From assembly GCA_019313605.1 (NCBI GenBank), contig JAFDAW010000182.1:1-8792 (forward strand): a stretch of 8,792 bases of DNA, written 5' to 3'. This stretch comes from Deltaproteobacteria bacterium. GTDB lineage: Bacteria > Myxococcota_A > UBA9160 > SMWR01. Positions 6,174 to 8,792 of the stretch are shown here, in pieces. Below the pieces are notes generated by a model, which saw only the letters and a program-made list of their open reading frames with translations, searched no databases and was not told the origin of the DNA. The translations under genes and the position numbers were made by a program. Positions within the stretch are counted from its first letter, which is position 1; the number at the start of each line of letters is the position of its first letter.

Positions 6174-8558
6174 ATGAGCTGGAATGATCGCCGGCGCGGC
6201 CAGGCCTGGCTCCTTGTCGTCGCGGTCGTGTTCTTTCCGTTAGGAGCGGGAGCACAGGACGAGGACCTCGGCGACGATCTCGACGAATCCGAAATCGCGG
6301 ACGTGAGTGCCGACGGCGGGTTGCAAGAGGGCATCGAAGAGATCACGGTCACCGTACAGAAGCGCTCACAGACACTGCAGGAGGTGCCCGCTGCGGCGTC
6401 GGCCATCGTGGGTGCGCAGCTCGATGCCGCCGGCATCACGCAAATGCAGGATATCCAGACCTTCATTCCAAGCATGCATTTCGGCCAGGAGCGGGGCGAG
6501 GCGAAGATCACGATCCGTGGTGTATCGAATGCCCAGGGCACCGATCAGTCGACGGCGGTCCACATCGACAGCATCTATCAGAACCGCGCGCGAGCGATTA
6601 CGGCGCTCAGCTTCTTCGATGTCGAACGCGTCGAGGTTCTCCGCGGGCCCCAGGGGACCCTCTACGGCCGCAACGCCACGGGTGGCGCGATGAACATCAT
6701 CTCGCGTCCACCGAGCCAGAACTTCGAGGCTTTCGGCGATTTCCAGATCGGCAACTATCACCAGTTGATGGTCCGCGGCGTGTTGAATGTGCCGGTCATC
6801 GAAGACCTCGCCGTTCTGCGTGTGAGCGGTTTCTGGGAGAACCGCGATGGCTACCAGGAGAACTTCAGTTTCTCGGGCTCCGATCAGGACGCCGATGACG
6901 CCGACGACTTCGGCATCCGCTCCCAGTTGCTGCTGACACCGCTCGATTCGCTCGACATGACGTTGCGCTTCAACTACGCGCAGAAGCGTGGCGTTGGCTA
7001 TGCGCTGAAACGCGAAGGGCCATTGCCGGACGAGGTCGTGTATTTCTCCCCGATCGATGAGCAGGATATCTACGCCGGAGCCACGGAAAATCCCGATAAC
7101 GAGCGGGACGTCTACCTGGATGCAAAGGGTGACATCGACAACGAGACGTTCAACGGCAACACCGACATTCAGTGGCAAGTGCCTGAGCTCCCCTTCTTCG
7201 GTGCGACGAATCTGCGGGTTCTGGGCTCATACACCGACTTCGACGACTACAGCGTCAACGATCAGGATTACTCCGACGTACCGCTCGCGGTTGCCTCGCA
7301 ATGGTGGTCGGGCAACGAGTGGGTGGCTGAAATCGACTGGTCGTCCGACTACGGAGAAGATAGCGGCTGGCTCCTGGGGGTTTTCCATTTCGGAACGACG
7401 GGTGACAACACCATCGATGCGCCCTCGGTCATACCGCTCGTCGATTCTGCAGGTATGCTGTTCAATATCCCCGTACCCTTTCACCAGGATTTTGACTCGA
7501 ACGCCTATTCGATCGCCGGCTTCCTGAACGCCTGGTATCACATCACCGACAAGCTTCGGGTCGAGGCCGGATTCCGCTACAGCCACGACTGGAAGACGTC
7601 GGACCTCACGAGTCCGACCATCTTTCTCGAGACGCCAAGCGGTCCGACGACCTTGGTGCTCTTTCAAGGGATCGATGATGACCGCTCCGATGACTGGAGC
7701 GAGCCGACCGGCAGCGTCAGCCTCGACTACCCGATCACGGACGAATCCCTCTTGTACGGCCGCTTCGCAAAGGGTTACAAGGCGGGTACGTTGAATAACG
7801 ACATTGCCCCGATCGGCGGCAAATTCGGCGACGATCCGGATTGCGACCCCGACCCCACCGCCGCGAAGTGCGACGGAATTTTCTCCCCGGAGGTCGCCGA
7901 CCCCGAGAACATCTACGCCCTCGAGGCCGGCTTGAAGAACACCCTGCTCGACAAGCGACTCTTGGTGAACGCCACCGCGTTCATCTACTGGTACGACGAC
8001 CTGCAGGTGAGCCAGCTCTTCGAGGCTCAGAACTACGTCGAAAACGCAGCGAACGCCCGCATCTTTGGCATCGAGTTGGAATCCACCTGGCTCCCGATCG
8101 ACTCGCTCACGCTCGAAGCTCAGTTCTCGTTTCTGGACACGGATTACACCGACTACGAGAACTGCCGCGATGCAAAGGATTTCTCGGTGCAGGACTGCAC
8201 GGGAAACCAACTCTCCCGCGCACCTCAATTCTCGGGCAGCTTCACCGCGACGTACGAGTTCGACTTCGAGCGCTTCGGCAGCGTAACGCCCTTCGCGCAG
8301 GTCTATGCCTCGGACGAGGTCTTCTTCCGCCCGACCAACGAGCCGGCCGATACCCAGAGCGCCTATTACCTGCTGAACTTCCGCCTCATGTGGTGGAGCG
8401 AGGGCCGCGGCCTGGGCCTGGACCTCTTCATCGATAACGCCCTCGACAAAGACGTGGCCACGACCAAGCTCGTCGGGTCGAGCCTTCTCGGCGCGCCCCT
8501 CGTCGACGGCTATGACCGCCCGCGCACGATCGGCGCGCGCGCGTCCGTTGCGTGGTGA
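6174..8558 (+). CDS. TonB-dependent outer-membrane receptor
   Basis: This complete 794-residue receptor imports a scarce or large ligand across the outer membrane using TonB-ExbBD energy. A signal peptide (hydrophobic about 11-26) is probably cleaved after AGA at 25-27. An acidic linker leads to a TonB-box-like EEITVTVQK at 55-63. The plug spans roughly 66-180, with the conserved FDVERVEVLRGPQGTLYGRN at 148-167 and GGAMNIISRPP at 170-180. The remainder is a 22-strand-type barrel, including the ENIYALEAGLKN and FIYWYDDLQV signatures in the last third, NALDKDV near the end, and a terminal aromatic Trp794 as expected for barrel assembly. Cys557/566 and Cys664/675 could form disulfides in outer loops. 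The ATG at 6174 is preferred over TTG at 6171; AGGGTGAG lies just upstream. The ligand cannot be read from the sequence. Siderophores are the default, but the next gene hints at steroids. Confidence 0.95.
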   Translation: MSWNDRRRGQAWLLVVAVVFFPLGAGAQDEDLGDDLDESEIADVSADGGLQEGIEEITVTVQKRSQTLQEVPAAASAIVGAQLDAAGITQMQDIQTFIPSMHFGQERGEAKITIRGVSNAQGTDQSTAVHIDSIYQNRARAITALSFFDVERVEVLRGPQGTLYGRNATGGAMNIISRPPSQNFEAFGDFQIGNYHQLMVRGVLNVPVIEDLAVLRVSGFWENRDGYQENFSFSGSDQDADDADDFGIRSQLLLTPLDSLDMTLRFNYAQKRGVGYALKREGPLPDEVVYFSPIDEQDIYAGATENPDNERDVYLDAKGDIDNETFNGNTDIQWQVPELPFFGATNLRVLGSYTDFDDYSVNDQDYSDVPLAVASQWWSGNEWVAEIDWSSDYGEDSGWLLGVFHFGTTGDNTIDAPSVIPLVDSAGMLFNIPVPFHQDFDSNAYSIAGFLNAWYHITDKLRVEAGFRYSHDWKTSDLTSPTIFLETPSGPTTLVLFQGIDDDRSDDWSEPTGSVSLDYPITDESLLYGRFAKGYKAGTLNNDIAPIGGKFGDDPDCDPDPTAAKCDGIFSPEVADPENIYALEAGLKNTLLDKRLLVNATAFIYWYDDLQVSQLFEAQNYVENAANARIFGIELESTWLPIDSLTLEAQFSFLDTDYTDYENCRDAKDFSVQDCTGNQLSRAPQFSGSFTATYEFDFERFGSVTPFAQVYASDEVFFRPTNEPADTQSAYYLLNFRLMWWSEGRGLGLDLFIDNALDKDVATTKLVGSSLLGAPLVDGYDRPRTIGARASVAW

Positions 8559-8659
8559 CCACGGCCTGGTGTAATTCGTCGGTTGGTATTTCGTTCGATT
8601 CGGCAGCTTGAAGTCGCCACGCACAGCGGCCCGATTCATCAGATGTAGACGAGACCGTG

Positions 8660-8792
8660 ATGAGTGAAGTGGAAATTCATATCTGGGCAACCTGGCTCGA
8701 GATTCTTCTGGCGGGCGTGACCTTTCTGGCACTGCTCTTCATCACGGCGCCCAATGGCCGTCACCAGCGGTCGGGTTGGGGACCCACGGTTT
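8660..8792 (+). CDS. steroid 5-alpha-reductase-like membrane protein, N-terminal 44 residues only
   Basis: The frame is open from the ATG at 8660 to the window edge. The peptide has an acidic N-terminus (MSEVEIHIW), one membrane segment (about 10-29, WATWLEILLAGVTFLALLFI), then TAPNGRHQRSGWGPTV at 29-44. This last part matches the loop after the first helices in the steroid 5-alpha-reductase (SRD5A/DET2) family, where APYGRH followed by GWGP is characteristic; here Asn replaces the usual Tyr. Members are integral membrane enzymes that use NADPH to reduce a carbon-carbon double bond next to a ketone in steroids, and some act on other lipids. The catalytic and NADPH-binding C-terminal half lies outside the window. 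The gene starts 101 bp after the TonB-dependent receptor on the same strand. The ribosome binding site is weak, and an in-frame GTG at 8657 is the alternative start. Confidence 0.72.
   Translation, partial: MSEVEIHIWATWLEILLAGVTFLALLFITAPNGRHQRSGWGPTV

Noticed and set aside
5462..6541. Minus-strand open frame of 359 residues opposite the PEP-CTERM gene and the receptor start
   Set aside because: It spans two well-supported plus-strand genes and their gap and has no coherent domain.
8551..8563. Palindrome CGTGGTGACCACG over the receptor stop codon
   Set aside because: Its one-base centre cannot form an RNA hairpin loop and no T run follows, so it is not a terminator. Half of it is coding sequence.
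7227..8732. Minus-strand open frame of 501 residues opposite the TonB receptor
   Set aside because: It is long only because of high GC in the opposite gene. It shows no family motifs, and the plus strand carries an unmistakable receptor.

Overview
The window is GC-rich bacterial chromosome. Several surface and secretion traits occur together: a TIGR03790-type lipoprotein ending in thrombospondin type 3/dockerin-like calcium-binding repeats, a PEP-CTERM (exosortase-sorted) protein, a DUF4136 lipoprotein, a TonB-dependent receptor and a steroid 5-alpha-reductase-like gene. All of these point to a diderm. The mix suggests a deltaproteobacterial or myxococcal-type lineage, but this is inference from gene content, and no marker here fixes the taxon.

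Layout. Positions 1-1041 (minus) hold the N-terminal three quarters of leuC, which runs off the left edge. It is divergent, with a very short gap, from a complete alpha/beta hydrolase of the carboxylesterase/phospholipase family (1097-1762, plus). A tRNA-Pro(UGG) with encoded CCA follows at 1869-1943. From there to about 4690 lies an accessory-looking stretch. It holds a TIGR03790-family gene broken into two reading frames (3634-2146, minus), a cluster of inverted repeats (3740-3838), an intact DUF4136 lipoprotein gene (4353-3856, minus), and a decayed copy of a tRNA 3' end (4651-4692) that resembles the tRNA-Pro at the other border.

Positions 4354-5278 contain no convincing gene. They do hold the tRNA-like fragment, a short motif resembling part of the c-di-GMP-I riboswitch core, and two consecutive perfect 10-bp stem-loops. 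Next is a rightward set: a PEP-CTERM exported protein (5279-6088), a complete TonB-dependent outer-membrane receptor (6174-8558), and the first 44 codons of a steroid 5-alpha-reductase-like membrane protein (8660 to the right edge).

How the genes may work together. leuC is leucine-biosynthesis housekeeping, and the hydrolase and tRNA are ordinary. The most interesting part is the right-hand set: an exosortase-sorted surface protein, an outer-membrane importer and a steroid-reductase-like enzyme in one direction with 85 and 101 bp gaps. This could be an uptake and modification locus for a steroid or another polycyclic lipid, but the sequence shows only the gene families and their order. Substrate and co-expression are unproven. 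I see no CRISPR array, transposase, integrase or recognisable defence system.
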